NCBI RefSeq assembly: GCF_023278565.1
Contig: NC_064675.1
Span: forward strand, 6,882,001 to 6,946,000
DNA: 64,000 bases
Source of the DNA: Colletotrichum lupini
Taxonomy: Eukaryota > Ascomycota > Sordariomycetes > Glomerellales > Glomerellaceae
Direction: 5' to 3'
Shown here: one piece after another, positions 1-12,069 of the stretch
Layout: each line of letters starts with the position of its first letter
Position numbering within the stretch: position 1 is the first letter of the stretch
The notes under the pieces: model-generated
What the model was told of the DNA's origin: nothing
Database searches by the model: none
Seen by the model: only the letters and a program-made list of their open reading frames with translations
Translations under genes and position numbers: made by a program

Positions 1-304
1 GGCCATGTCCAAGCTCACGATCCTATTCGCCACGCGTGCATCGCTTTCCAAACTCTGCTCAACATCTGTGACAACCCGTGGCCTATTGATCGGACTGTGA
101 TCGATCTCAAAGACCAGAGCGATCCTGTAGGGCGATTCTGTAGGGCGATCTTTCTATTTGAATTATGATGTGCTTGATGAATCGTCGCTTGGCTGCTCAT
201 CCCGTCTCCGTCGGTAGTACAGGATCTTTCCATTCTCAGCTTCCACCTCCGTTCCTCAAGTCAAGGTGGTTCTCGATGGACTCCGCGGCGTCATCACCGT
301 CGTC

Positions 305-1726
305 ATGGCGGACCAGAGCGCCCAAATCGTCGTCACGGCCTCGGTATTCCTCCTCCTGACATGGGTTGCCGTCAGCCTCCGCGTGTATTGCCGCACGGCA
401 TTGGTGCGATCAGTCGGTATCGACGACAAGATCATGGTCTTCCTCTTGGTGAGTGACGTCTACGCTTGTGGGAGCTTGAGAGCGGTAATTTACTAACGGA
501 GGGAGATTATTTTCACCGGATATCTAGTGTTGCAGATTTACGGAGGAACTCATGGGATCGGCCGCCATGATTCTGAGATCGCTGCTGGGGAGAAGAGAAC
601 CATGCTGCTGGTAGATCATGTCACGTCATCCCCAATCTATTCCCCTGCTGATATGACTTCCAGCTATGGTGGATCCTCGAGCTACTCAACGTCGTCTCAA
701 CATGTCTCCTCAAGATCTCCGTTGGCTACTTCCTCCTCCGAGTCGCACTCGATCGGCCGCACATCTGGATAATTCGAGCTCTCATGGTAGGTACAGTTGT
801 CTTCGGAACGACATACCTCTTCATGGTAGCTTTCCAGTGCAGACCAGTACCAACGTACTGGGAGGACGGGCCCAGAACACTGGAAAAGTGCTGGCCCTCG
901 CGGGTAATTTACATCATGACGATTGCGGCGACAGTCATCAATACGAGCGCCGACTTCGTTTTCGGTGCTTTGCCGTGGTTCATCGTCAGATCCATGAACA
1001 TTCCGGTCGGGACCAAGATCGTGGTAGTGTGCATCTTGGGGCTGGCTGCTGTGTAAGTGTGAGAGCAGGCAGGCCGCAGACCCACTGGCTCGACAGCAGG
1101 GCAAAGCTGACAGTCTTGGTTATAGAGGAAGTACTGCGACTATTGTTAGAGCGTTCTATATCCCGACGTTACTGGACGGCGAGGATTTTCTTTGTAAGCC
1201 CATTGTCTAGCCTTCGCGCTACAAATACTTCAGGTACACTAATAAAACTGCTCACCTTGCAGACGGAACCTCCAACTTTGCGATATGGAGTACAGTAGAG
1301 CCGGGGATAGGCATCGTAGCAGCCTCGATAGCAACGTTACGACCTCTGTATCAAATGATGCTTGCCAAGATGGGTCGTTCATCGGTTTACCGTCAACGAC
1401 GAGACAGATTGGAAAGACAACAGGCTCGCAGGAATGAGACGAGTCGGGTGGTGCGACAGGCACACAACCTCGATCCGGAGGATGGGCTGGCCGATTCGGA
1501 TATCACCTCACCCCACGGGATCCTTGAAGTCAACCCGCCCTCTCATCACGTCAGCAAACAGACAGAGTCGACGGCCAAGACGAGCTCGTCTGGGATTGGA
1601 TCTCCACGACTGGGAATGAGCTTGTTCGATGTGGATGTTCCAACGTCACGGTTGAGACTCAGCGATGATCTTCGGCGGACGATGGATAGGCCTTCTGAGG
1701 AGTGGTTATCGAGGGTCAAGGATTGA
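305..1726 (+). CDS. Rhodopsin-domain (SAT4/PTH11-like) seven-TM membrane protein
   Basis: Predicted 389-aa polytopic plasma-membrane protein of the fungal rhodopsin-domain family (SAT4/PTH11-like). Members are orphan receptors or of unknown role; no ligand can be inferred. Five exons join in frame: introns 449-505 (branch TACTAAC), 611-663, 1053-1125 and 1194-1262. Seven hydrophobic segments are visible, starting with QIVVTASVFLLLTWVAV near residue 8, then TGYLVLQIYGGTHGIGRH, WWILELLNVV, the block around FGTTYLFMVAFQC, VIYIMTIAATVINTSADFVF, IVVVCILGLAAV and AIWSTVEPGIGIVAAS. The family hallmarks IDDK after TM1, GTHGIGRH, YIMTI and AIWSTVEPGIGI are present. The C-terminal tail of about 120 residues is charged, Ser/Thr-rich and likely cytoplasmic. 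Start: the first in-frame ATG before TM1, in good context. The second donor (GTAGAT) is non-consensus, so that junction is the weakest. Confidence 0.85.
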
Positions 1727-2205
1727 CAAGCGCCAGTTGTCCGTGATGTGTTTGAAGAATCTGACTGCGCGGTTCTATAGTGTACGGTTTGAAATAGCAT
1801 CAGCATAGCATAAGGATGGCATAAGAGAAAGGTACCCACGAAAGTCGCTTTTACGAACGAATGCCGCCATCGGAGCTTGACCATTAAAGCAGGACAACAC
1901 GTACAATATTGGGTAGTAAATACCGTTACGGTAACTAAAGCTCTAGTGCAGCCCCAGTCTTGTGGCGTGTCATGAGTAGATGCACACCCTTGTTACCCGT
2001 CAAGCCTCTTCTCTCGTTGTTTCGACGGCAGCACCGCATTACACATTTCACGCCAGAAGGCTACAAAATACTGTCATTCAAGGCTTTGCGCTATTTGATG
2101 ATGTGTTGTGAGTGTCTGATTAGCACCCTCAAGACTCATAGGAGTCCTCGGGCATGTTCAAGTCACGCATTACTCTTCACGATAACAAGTTGAGTGACAT
2201 GTAAG
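1727..2205. other. Intergenic, convergent 3' ends
   Basis: Spacer of about 480 bp between two convergent genes. I see no coding frame with ATG, family signature or splice support, and no repeat. Confidence 0.5.
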
Positions 2206-3405
2206 TCAAGGCCCAGCTGTCGGTATGCCTCCTCGACCAACAACCAGGAAGTGGCTCCCCCTGACCTTTCTAAACCTGAATTTGTGTGGTCTCTTGGACC
2301 ATGGTAACTCAGGCAAGACCCTCAGCAACCTCAGCCTCGGGAACGGAGCTTCCACTCTCACCCCTTGATCCTCAGCTCCAGGCTCAGACCAAACTTCCTC
2401 CATCCCATCGAAAAAATCCATCTGGTCAACCCTGTATAGCGCCTCCCCCTTCGATACATCAAAGCTCCCCTCAAACCCTTCATCATCCAGGTCCCACAAT
2501 CTGACCCCCAACATCCTCACCTCGCCAAAGAACCCATTCACCAACCCAAACACAAGGCCCCACGGCCCCTTGGTTCCATCCCTCAGCCCCGAATCAAACC
2601 TCGCGTAACGCCCGTCGACAAACACACTCTGTACCCGTTCACGCGTCTCCCTCGGCATAGCCCATTCATGGTCACTATTGACATGTCTCTTTCCTAGCTC
2701 ACCACACCTACACCTGCCCGCGATAACCGGCCCGGCCAGCCTGTAGTCCTCCGCCCTTCTCCACGTGGTGGGAAGCATGGACCCATCCCACACAAGCTCC
2801 ACAGCGTCCCGAGCGGGGCTGAACGGGAAGGTCCGCGGGTCCGGCGCGCCGAAGGCCGTGGCCGCCAGCGCCCTGGTTTCCCGGCTGACGGCGTAGAGGG
2901 GTATGGCGGCCCAGGACCTGATCCGGCGGAGGAAGAAATGCGCTTGGGGCCCGTTCCGCCACTCGAGATCGGTTTTGACCCAGCCCTCAATGGTGATGGG
3001 GTCGACGGCCGTGAGGAGGATGCTATCCCGGAGTTCTTTCGGCAGTCGGGTGAACAGGGTGAACGTTGTGGGGTTCGCTGGGCTTGGCTCTAGACGACGG
3101 ACTGGAAGCTTATTCTTCTCGTCTTCTTCGCCTGATGAGGAGGAATCAACCAAGATGCACACTCTCCGGCCGTCGCGAACGCGTCCTGGGTGTCTAGGGT
3201 GGCACCGCATGTGCTTCCGCGCCTCCAAAACCACATCCGACCACCTCTCCCGGTTAGACGCGTCGACAACAATCGTGAGCTCGTCCTTGATCTTAGGTTC
3301 GTCTTCTTCATCGGTGAACAACAACTCTTGCTGATCATCGTCCCCACTTCCCGAACCCAAGCCTTCTCGAGAACCGCTAGATGCCGGCGGGATGAAGTGC
3401 GCCAT
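2206..3405 (-). CDS. 2EXR-domain protein (fungal F-box-like family)
   Basis: Single-exon gene for 399 aa. The recognisable part starts near residue 117 with FTLFTRLPKELRDSIL, the signature of the fungal 2EXR family (hydrophobic, R-L-P-x-E-L-R). This F-box-like fold is greatly expanded in Pezizomycotina and has no assigned biochemical function. The N-terminal 110 residues are acidic and Gly/Ser-rich (a cluster of D and E near residues 23-42, then SSSSGEEDEKNK) and probably disordered. The C-terminal half has alternating hydrophobic and aromatic segments typical of the family but no catalytic motif. No intron is needed. ATG at 3405 is the first in frame. It lies convergent to the rhodopsin-domain gene. 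Confidence 0.75.
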   Translation of the reverse strand: MAHFIPPASSGSREGLGSGSGDDDQQELLFTDEEDEPKIKDELTIVVDASNRERWSDVVLEARKHMRCHPRHPGRVRDGRRVCILVDSSSSGEEDEKNKLPVRRLEPSPANPTTFTLFTRLPKELRDSILLTAVDPITIEGWVKTDLEWRNGPQAHFFLRRIRSWAAIPLYAVSRETRALAATAFGAPDPRTFPFSPARDAVELVWDGSMLPTTWRRAEDYRLAGPVIAGRCRCGELGKRHVNSDHEWAMPRETRERVQSVFVDGRYARFDSGLRDGTKGPWGLVFGLVNGFFGEVRMLGVRLWDLDDEGFEGSFDVSKGEALYRVDQMDFFDGMEEVWSEPGAEDQGVRVEAPFPRLRLLRVLPELPWSKRPHKFRFRKVRGSHFLVVGRGGIPTAGP

Positions 3406-4487
3406 CGCGAAGAAGAAACTCGAGTCATTCGTCCTGGCGGTGGCTTGCTTACAAAGAAGCTATATTCGTCCTTGCGATGTTTTGGCGCTGACGGGCGAAA
3501 CGACTATCGGACGTGGCTCCGCGATACTTTGTTCCTTCGTTTTACTTAGTTCAACGGCTGTTTTCTTTTCCAGTAATCCGGCTGCAAATCATGGATTCAT
3601 GACGATGAAGGGTTTTGCTGCCTGCTACACCAGGCAGGAGATTCGTGATGTTCGACTCATGTTGGAAGGATTCTGTGGGCCAGAAGGATCATGCTATCGA
3701 ACCTTGACGTGGATGCCTATCCCCTACGAGCAAAAGTTCCCCTCTCTACCAAGTACGGATATCCCATGATGAGTTACGGTGCTCTAGACGAACGAAAAAT
3801 CTCACGATCTTTCACTCTTCCACAGTTGAATCTTGTTGACGCCCTGACGCCGTTGGCAAGGGGGTGTGGATTCAGAAAAAAGCCACTCATCAGCCACAAG
3901 CCATACCAAGTCTCATCTGCCCACGCTTGAGGCGTCCAAACAGCGAAAAACACCAACCGAAGCGTCTTCGGCAAATGTTGGCGTTATTGCTTGTCTTCCC
4001 GCCAGAACTCGACCTCCTCGCTTAATCCAGGACACTGCGTAGCTCAGACCTATCAAGGGCTTTTCCCACGCTTCTCTTATCTTTTCTTCTTTTCTAGAGT
4101 GCGTGAGCGACAGTGCATTCAGGTGAGAGTCGCTAGAAGGGCCTCGGTTAAGGCTGCATGCAGGACGGGAGTCACTGCGCCTGTTAACCAATCTCTTGGG
4201 TCCGAAGGGGTCCAGACTGCCGGGGCAAAAAGACTCTTCTCGAGGTCTGGAACTTTTCCCTTGCGCCTTCACGAGCTGAAAAAATTCTCAAGCGAGTTCA
4301 CAGAGAGCCGCGGTCTTGGCATTCGGGGAAAATGTCACAACAGAAAATGAGGAAAGCTTGTTACCTAGATCCAAACACCGGCGGCATCTGTTCACCGAGC
4401 CCGGGAAAACACAGTAATCGCGGCGCCGAACCCAACCGCGTTTTCTAAAGTCAGCCGCGAAAGGACGAAGGACGAGCCGCGAGCATA
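3406..4487. other. Intergenic, upstream of the 2EXR gene
   Basis: About 1.1 kb of normal base composition between the 2EXR start and the retroelement. Open frames here are short, mutually overlapping on both strands and without family resemblance. Nothing is assigned. Confidence 0.45.
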
Positions 4488-4492
4488 CAAAG
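4488..4492. repeat. Left target-site duplication CAAAG
   Basis: CAAAG lies immediately outside the left Copia LTR. The same five bases recur at 12414-12418, immediately outside the TRIM that abuts the Copia on the right. It therefore flanks the whole 7921-bp composite, not the Copia alone: the bases after the right Copia LTR are TTATT. Confidence 0.8.
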
Positions 4493-4669
4493 TGTCACGA
4501 GTTATGGCACGCAGCAATGGGCATACGGAGTATAGTAAAAGTAGCTTAACTATCAAAGTAGAAATAGACAAAAGGAGAAGGTCTATATATACGATATCTA
4601 AGATAGACACGTGATTTAGTACGTAACGGGCACTTTATAAGGTGCGATTACTATCCCTATTACGTAACA
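4493..4669 (-). repeat. Copia 3' LTR (177 bp)
   Basis: Begins TGTCACGAG and ends TTACGTAACA (TG...CA on the plus strand). It aligns end-to-end with 11892-12068 at equal length. Differences are transitions of the RIP type, with this copy the less damaged. The adjacent minus-strand purine tract TAGGGGGTG is the expected polypurine tract. Confidence 0.9.
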
Positions 4670-6489
4670 CACCCCCTAATTACTACCGCTAGGGAGCTAT
4701 TATACTTAAAATAGAATCTCTAAATACCCTTACAAAGGCCTAATTTAGTCGAATATAAACAAAGGAAAATTAAGTACAAGGGATACGCGTCTTTTAAGCT
4801 ACGTTTATTATAAATATATCCCTTTATCTAAAGTAAATAGAATCCTAACCCGGAATAGCGCGTATTTTACTATTTCCGGTATATAAATTACTAAGGGCGA
4901 GGCTACTTAGCTACCTTATATATATCTAAATTCTCGCGGCGTTACCTAGCTATTATTTTTTTTTTTTTTAACTTCTCGTAGTTATTATAAGTACCCCCGT
5001 TTATTACGCGCGCGCGCTTATACCGTCGAATCGTTTACTAATTTTATTTTAAATATAAATATCTAATATATTTAAAAATAATAATAAGTTTTATATAATT
5101 TTTATAATACTTTTTATATATATATTATATAGTTTACTAAGAGTTTAGATAAGTAATAATATTAACGAGCCCCTTTAGGTCGTTACCCCCCCCTACGACC
5201 TCTTATTTACTTACTAAGGCCCAGCTACCGAGCTCTCCCTCCCTAGCTAAAAGGATATTAAGGTTACTAATTAAAATACCGAGGACTTTATTAAGTTCGA
5301 GGCTCTCTTTAGTAGCTATAATAAGGGTAATAATAAAGTAAATAGTAATAATAAGAGCTTTAACGGGCTTTTACTTATCCCCCCCTCGGAGTTTAAGAAT
5401 AAGGATAAGACTAGTTTAAATAATAAGCCTTTTAAGAAGGGTATATTATATACTTATTATTTTAAGAGTTTATATTTAATATTATTCTAGGGTTTAAAAA
5501 ACGCAAGGCTAGCTCTTTTTAAAAGGGTAGTAAAAAGTAAAAAAGAACGCTAAGAGGCTAAGGTACCCCCCGTAATAAGTATAGTTCTCTTTACTATTCT
5601 AGGCCTATTTAACGTATACTTAGTCCCTAAGAAGCTTAAGGGAGAGGATCCCGAGGAACGGGAGATTTAGTACCTACCCTATTTTAAAATAGCTTTTTAA
5701 TATACCGATACTAAGGATAGTAGTCGTTATTTTATAAAAAGTAGTAGCTAGTATACGCGCTATTTTAACGGCCGTTCGGCTAAAAGGTATATTAATATAC
5801 TAGTTATTTTACGGCTAATAGCCTAGGCCCTTATTAAGGCTATTATAAGTAGCGCTCCCTCTTTTATAAATATATTATCCTTTTCTATCGTTAAGAAGCG
5901 CACTTTTAATTATAGTTTTAGTAAAATATTACTAAGCTCCGTAGTATCGTCCGCTAAATATATAATAACTAGAGGATATATAAGAACTATATCGGCTTCT
6001 ATATAAAAGACTTTTTTAATACGCGCCCCCGGTCCTCTCTCGTACTTATTATAGTTATTTATAATTAACTTCTTATTACGCTACTTATTTTTATACCCTA
6101 GGTCGTTAACCTAACGGTCGTTTTAGCTCCCGCACCCCTCGCTACCCCCGCTACTCTTAGTTTTATAAACTTTAAAATATATAAAACGCATTTCTTAGCG
6201 CGCATATTAACCCTCCTCTTTAATAACGCTATACTCTTAGTAATTATATATTTCGTAAACTAAGAGTTTAAATAATAAGCATAAACCCGGGTCTTATTTT
6301 TATATACGTATGCCCTATAGGGTAAGGTTATTTTATTTATTTTAGGCCTCCGGGCCGCACTCTAAGTTCTGTTTATTGTCTATTTTTAAATATTAAGTTT
6401 TTCTAAACGTAGCCTAAATTAATTATTTTTAACTATTTTAGCTATTTATAATAGCTTCTCGCGTATTATAAAGGTTAAGAAGTATATAG
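4670..6489 (+). other. Extra region of the Copia with a decayed opposite-strand ORF
   Basis: About 1.8 kb between the end of pol (reading left) and the 3' LTR. On the plus strand, the frame starting at 5281 is open for 70 codons, and the same frame continues from about 5161 to 5990 with roughly ten stops, all TAA or TAG. That is fewer than such AT-rich DNA should give by chance. Lys/Asn-rich text such as FKKGILYTYYFKSL and LVPKKLKGEDPEERE reads like decayed protein. No family is recognised. It could be a captured or antisense ORF of the element, or a nested second repeat. Confidence 0.4.
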
Positions 6490-9400
6490 AAATATTCGAA
6501 CTTAGCTCGTAAAAGGTTTTTAATAAGTCTATTTACTAGTATATCTTTTATTAATATATAAGTAACTTCGAAGCTACTTCTAGCGTGCTCTTATCTTAGT
6601 TATATATTTTATATATTAATATAGTAAAGTCGAGTAGCTATTCTTTCTCCTTTCCCTATAATAAGTTAAATCGTTTACTAATTATCGTAGTTAACTAACT
6701 ATACTTCTCCTAAGTTAAGGGCAATGTTCTTAAAAAGGCGCTTTAGAGCTATAGTCTTTTTTATAGTTTTTTTAAAATAAAGAAGCTTAGCTTCGGTAGT
6801 TAACGTCGTAACCGTCGCTTAGTATACTAATTTTTATTAAATTAGGCCGCTAAAAAGGAACATTATATATCCCTAAGATAATCGTTATATTACCTCGTTA
6901 TTTACGAAGCTAGTATTTCTAACTAAAAGTAATAATTGCGCACTCGGTATACTACCGTAATAGAGCGTAAGATATCTCGTTATATAGAAATATCGGATAT
7001 AGTAATTAATTACTTTAATATAAGTTACGCTTAGGTTAGTTAGGAACCGTAATAATTACGAGTAAATAAAGGCGACGTTTAGTCTAATTATAATAGCTAT
7101 ATAAAGTATACTCCCGACCTTCTCTTAGTAGCTCTTTATTTCCTCCTTTATTACCTACCCCTCGTTTAGTTTAAACTCTTTTTAAAAAAGAGGGGTAGCT
7201 AGATATAGTAAATTTATAAGGTCGAAGCGCTTAGTAACTCGCTTAATATATACGTCGTAAATAAAATAAACTTTGCGAGTAGTACGGTCTTATAAAATCC
7301 GTACTCCGAAGAAGTAATTAATCGGTCTATTCTCTTTAAGGTTAATATATTTTTTTATACCGTTAACGATCCCCTAAGCTACCTTTTAGTCGTCTCGATA
7401 GTATAGAATAATAAAGTTATCGACGTAGAATATTAGTATTACTTTCCTATTTATAGTTTAGTAAATATAGATCTCCTCGTAGCTATATATTATATTTATA
7501 TTATAGAGTATAGAAATAAAAGTTTAAAACTAGAGAATTAGCGAGTCTTAGAGGCTATATAGAGCGCGTTAGAGTTTGCTTACTTTATTAGTAACCTTAT
7601 ATCCCTTTAGGAGTTTAATAATTACTAGCTTCTCGCTCTTAAGAGGCGCGTTAAGGAATGCGTTAATAGTATTATACTAGTTTATTTTAAGGTCGAATTA
7701 GGTAGCTATTACTATTATAAGCCTAAAGGCCTTTGTAGTAAGCGTCGAAGCGTACGTATTTTATAAGGGGTTAAGTAGTTATATATCCCCCCTTATATAT
7801 ATACGTACTTTTACCTCGCTAACCTCGTTATTAACGTCGTGCTTATAAATATATACCTACTTTAATAAAAATAAGATCCCTTATTTAGGATTACGGTCGA
7901 CCTCTTCCTATATACTAATATCCCTTAGCTTTTTTATTTCTACGTCTATAGTATCCCTAAGTAACTTTTATAGTTACGGTAGGAGATATTTAATATTACT
8001 AAACTTTTTTAGTAGGCTTTAGAAATTAACTTTAATAAGTCGTGGTTTCTAAACTCTTCCGGAGCGCTCTAGGTAGGTCCTATAAACTGCTCCTTTTACT
8101 ACTTAATAGAGTATTATATATCCTATATTACTTTCCTCTATAGCTTTTTACTAATTAAGTATAAAAATAGAGAAAAAGTAGTCCTAGAGATAGTTATAGT
8201 AATCGCTATCTCTTATATTTAAATATAAGAGCGTTACGAAGATATTACTATCGAAGCGTTATAAAAGTCTACGGGCCCGGTTTAAACGTCTAGGACCTAA
8301 CGGAGCTTTACTTAGTACTTAATAAGGTAGTTCTTATAAGCTCTGTTCTTATATAATAATAGAGGTTTATTATAAGGGTTCCTTACTAACGTCGACTTTA
8401 GCGTTAAGAATTATTTTTTCGTAATTAGTACCTCGTTTACCGCGTACTCTAGCGTTTTATTAAGAGCCGTTATAAATTAAAGGCTCGAGAACTTTTATAA
8501 TATATATAAGCGCTTATAAAGAGGACTATAGACTGTGCAGAGCCGTTTATAACCCGGTTATTATATCCCCTTTTTTACCCCTACCCCCGAGCTTACGTAA
8601 GGGGGTTATTTTAGGGGTTAGTAATAATAATAAGACTATATTAGCCTCTTTAGCCTTATTTACTATACCCTAGAGTACGTCTATCGGTTACTTAGCGTCC
8701 TAAATAGTTAAAAATCTAATAATAATACTATCCTCGATTATAGAGTTATCTTAAGTACTAGTATTTCTAAAGTCTAGATTTACTTCCCCGAGTACTTAAA
8801 TTAACTTATCGTTAGTATTAAAGAGTTCTTATATCTCTTAGATTACTAAATTTGCTTACTTGCCCACGATAGCTTATTCCTCGTATATAGGATTATAAAA
8901 GACTTCTTTATTAAACTTAATATTCCTTATAATAAATACTTACTTAAGCGCGGGCACCTAGACCCTATATAGGTTATACGTTTTTAGTATATATCTAACT
9001 AAGTATCCTATATACCCGCAAAGAAGTACTTTAAACTCCTTTTAACGTATGCCCCTCTTATAATCCTTATAAAAAGGGTATGCTTAGTAGCTATATACGT
9101 AGAGGCTACTAAGATATGGGGTAACCGGTTTAGAATCCCGCACTTAGTAACCCGTCTACTACTAGCGTTAATACCGTTTTTACTAATTAATTTCTATTAT
9201 AATAAGCGAATCTCCTTTATTAGCCTCCCGTAGGGTAATATTATAAATAAAGATTACTACTAGTACTATTTTGTCCTATAGATTCGTAAGGAGGTTTATA
9301 GAAAGGCGCATTTTATAAGCTTTAGTAATTACGAGTTAACCTACTCTTTTAGTATTACCTACGGGTTCCTTTATATATAAAGATAGAAGTTCTATTCTAA

Positions 9401-11875
9401 TTCTTAGCTCGTTATATTACGTCTTATATACGCGTCTAACGTTTATAGTTAGGAGAGCGGTCTTATTATTATTTTTAAAAAAGTAAATTAGAGTCCCTTT
9501 TTAACGACGAATCGCTACCTCGAGGCTCTATAGTGCGAAAAGCACTTCCTTTTCTATTTTTATCTTTAAAGGGAACCCCCTAAGCTACTTATTATATTCG
9601 TTAGAAGCTATAAGTATATATTATTATTTACTAAGAGATAGTTCGAAGTAGAAGAGATCTTAGTATATATAGTACTATAGCCGTAAGGCTTTTCTCGAGG
9701 GTAGTCCTCTTAAAATTACTATTTTAGCTTTAGATAATATATATACTTTATACTTAACTTATAATAGAGGTTTAATACGTATACCTCGAGTCTTATATAG
9801 TAATTAATAAAGAGTATTAAGTCCGAGATAACCTATTTTAAGGTACTAGAGGAGCGCGCTATTAGACCTTTTATAAGTACGTTAATATAAGTAACGGAAT
9901 TTTTTACGGCTAACTAGTAGTATAATACTAGCTAGGCTCTATAGGACACGCTTAAGGTTTGCGAAAAAAGGGTAGGATTAGAGGAGCTTATATTTAAAAA
10001 AGACTAGATTATTTTTTTAGATAAGCTACTTTTTAATAGTACTCTTATAAAGCGTTCCCTATTGCAAAGTATAATCTAGACCGTAGTATTAGAGTGCGCT
10101 TCTATTTAGTAAAGTCTTTAAGACTATGTTAATATAAAATCCCTTAATATAAGCGACGTTCTAGAGCTTTAGATTGTAGGTTCCCTTTTTCTTAAGTCCG
10201 TCTAAGACGCCTTTTATAATACGAGTACTACGTATAATAATAAGTAGTATAGTAGTTCCTAATTTAACGTAGTTTTTATTACTTAATAATACGTAACTCT
10301 CGGGTTTAAATAAGCTCTTATTATTAATTAGATATATTACTCTATAGCTATTTATTACTATGCTCTAAGAAAGGGGGTAAGCGCTACTTATAAGGGTACT
10401 AAAGATTACGTTTATTTCTAAGTCCTAACTCTTTATAAGTATAGCGACTACGTAGCCCTCGTCCTAGTTTACTAATAAGCTCGCTATAAGTTAATTAGAG
10501 GATCTTTTTAGAAACCTAGGTTTCTTAGGGGTTCTATCGTTCCTTAACTAACTAGCTTTTTTAAGCTTATTATAAAGTAATTTCTACTTACTTAATTTAA
10601 TAATAGCGAGGACTTCTTTTATATAGCTCTTTAGTATTCGTATTAGTAACTTACTAACGTTTCGGCCTATAAGTACCTATTCTAATTTTTAATACGCCGT
10701 AGGGCGCTATAAGTATACGTAATTATAAGGGTATATAACGTTACCCTTATTATTTACGTCGTTAACTAAGTTAGAGCGTTTAATAAAAATAAAATAAGCC
10801 CCTCCTTAACCTAAAGGTCGTTTAGTATATACGTCCTAGGTTACTAAGCTAAATATATACGTAATCTCCTCGAGGGTCCTTATATACGTTCCGAAGGCTA
10901 TTAATTCGCTAAAGGTCTTATATATACGTTAGCCCTATATAGGGTTAAGTCTAGACTTAACCATAACTAAGAAGTCGAGTACGGCGATCTCTTTATTAAT
11001 TTTTAAAATATCGTACGTTTTAGCTCGGAAGTAAGCGGATTATTACTCCTTATATTAATATTAGGGGTTAATTCCGGTCCTCGCTTTATTAAGGGCTTAT
11101 TAATATTCCTTTTAAACCGCATTCCTTACTACTAGTTCGGGGGGCGTAAATTCTTATTTTAAATATTTAACGATTCGCTATATACTAAACTTAGCGCCGT
11201 TTTTAGTAGCTTTTTAGAATGCGTATTTATATAGTATAGCGTTAACTAATTTTATTAATTACTAGGCGAGGACTTTAATATGCGTATTAATAGTATTACG
11301 TTCGTAAGCTATAAGTTGCTCGTATTTAGCGTCGAGCTCTTATTATTTTTAAATACTCTCGAGCGTATAGATCCTCTTTATAAGTATAATATAGGGATAG
11401 ATTTATTTACGTAAAGTAAGTAATATAGCTAGCTTTATAAAAAGAAACCCGGCTTAGTTTTATAAGTTACTCGTACTTAAGGAAGTCGAAAGGTTCGTAC
11501 TAGGAGTTATATTTAAAAGCTATTAATAGAGGATTTCTTAGTTTCTTTAGTCGTTCTCGAACGCCTTATAACGGGCCTAGTAAGCTCGTAGTTCTTTTTT
11601 ATTATAAGTCGCGACTAATTATCCGAATTCTAAGGGCGAAGTAAGCGCTATAAAGGGGTTAAGGAATGTATCAGAATCTAAAGCGTCTAGGTTAACGTAT
11701 TTCTAGACCCCGACGCCCTTACTTATAGTACGAAGTACGTTAAACTATTTAATTTAACTATCGTAGCTAGTTAGTTTAGCTTAAGCTAAAGTAAGTACGA
11801 GTAAGTCGGTTATTTTAAAAAGATCGTAAAAATCGTATTAATAAGTACGTTATCGTAGTATAGGGTCTTAACTAA

Positions 11876-11891
11876 GAGCTAGGCTTATAAC
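11876..11891 (-). other. Copia primer-binding site (tRNA-Met half-tRNA type)
   Basis: The plus strand reads GAGCTAGGCTTATAAC directly beside the right LTR. This is the RIP-mutated form of GAGCTGGGCTCATAAC seen in both TRIM copies. That sequence is the 3' side of the D-arm/anticodon arm of tRNA-Met (loop CTCATAA), ending at the base after the loop, nucleotide 39. Priming by a tRNA-Met half cut at this point is known for Drosophila copia. Confidence 0.75.
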
Positions 11892-12068
11892 TATTACGAG
11901 TTATAGTACGTAGTAATAGGTATACGGAGTATAATAAAAGTAGCTTAATTATTAAAATAGAAATAGATAAAAAGAGAAGGTCTATATATACGATATCTAA
12001 AATAGACACGTAATTTAGCACGTAACGGGCACTTTATAAGGTGCGATTACTATCCCTATTACGTAACA
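11892..12068 (-). repeat. Copia 5' LTR (177 bp)
   Basis: Same length and order as 4493-4669, beginning TATTACGAG (RIP form of TGTCACGAG) and ending TTACGTAACA. It carries more C-to-T and G-to-A changes than the other LTR. A single T separates it from the LTR of the TRIM. Confidence 0.9.
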
Positions 12069-12069
12069 T

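Larger units (their letters stand above)
4493..12068 (-). mobile_element. Copia-type LTR retrotransposon, RIP-degraded
   Basis: 7576-bp element with two 177-bp LTRs. The coding strand is minus, so the 5' LTR is on the right. Direct signs: the reverse-transcriptase motif ILIFYVDNFIIL at 7395-7439 reading left (YVDD with Asp to Asn, a G-to-A change), and the Copia C-terminal motif FEVTYILIKD with NRLIKN at about 6490-6573. The PBS next to the right LTR matches tRNA-Met. There is near-total loss of CpA/TpG, and stop codons run throughout every frame, so no protein can be made. The element is longer than a usual Copia (about 5 kb). About 1.8 kb lies between the end of pol and the 3' LTR (see the separate entry). 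Gag and integrase must lie between about 7.5 and 11.8 kb but are too mutated to delimit. Confidence 0.85.
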
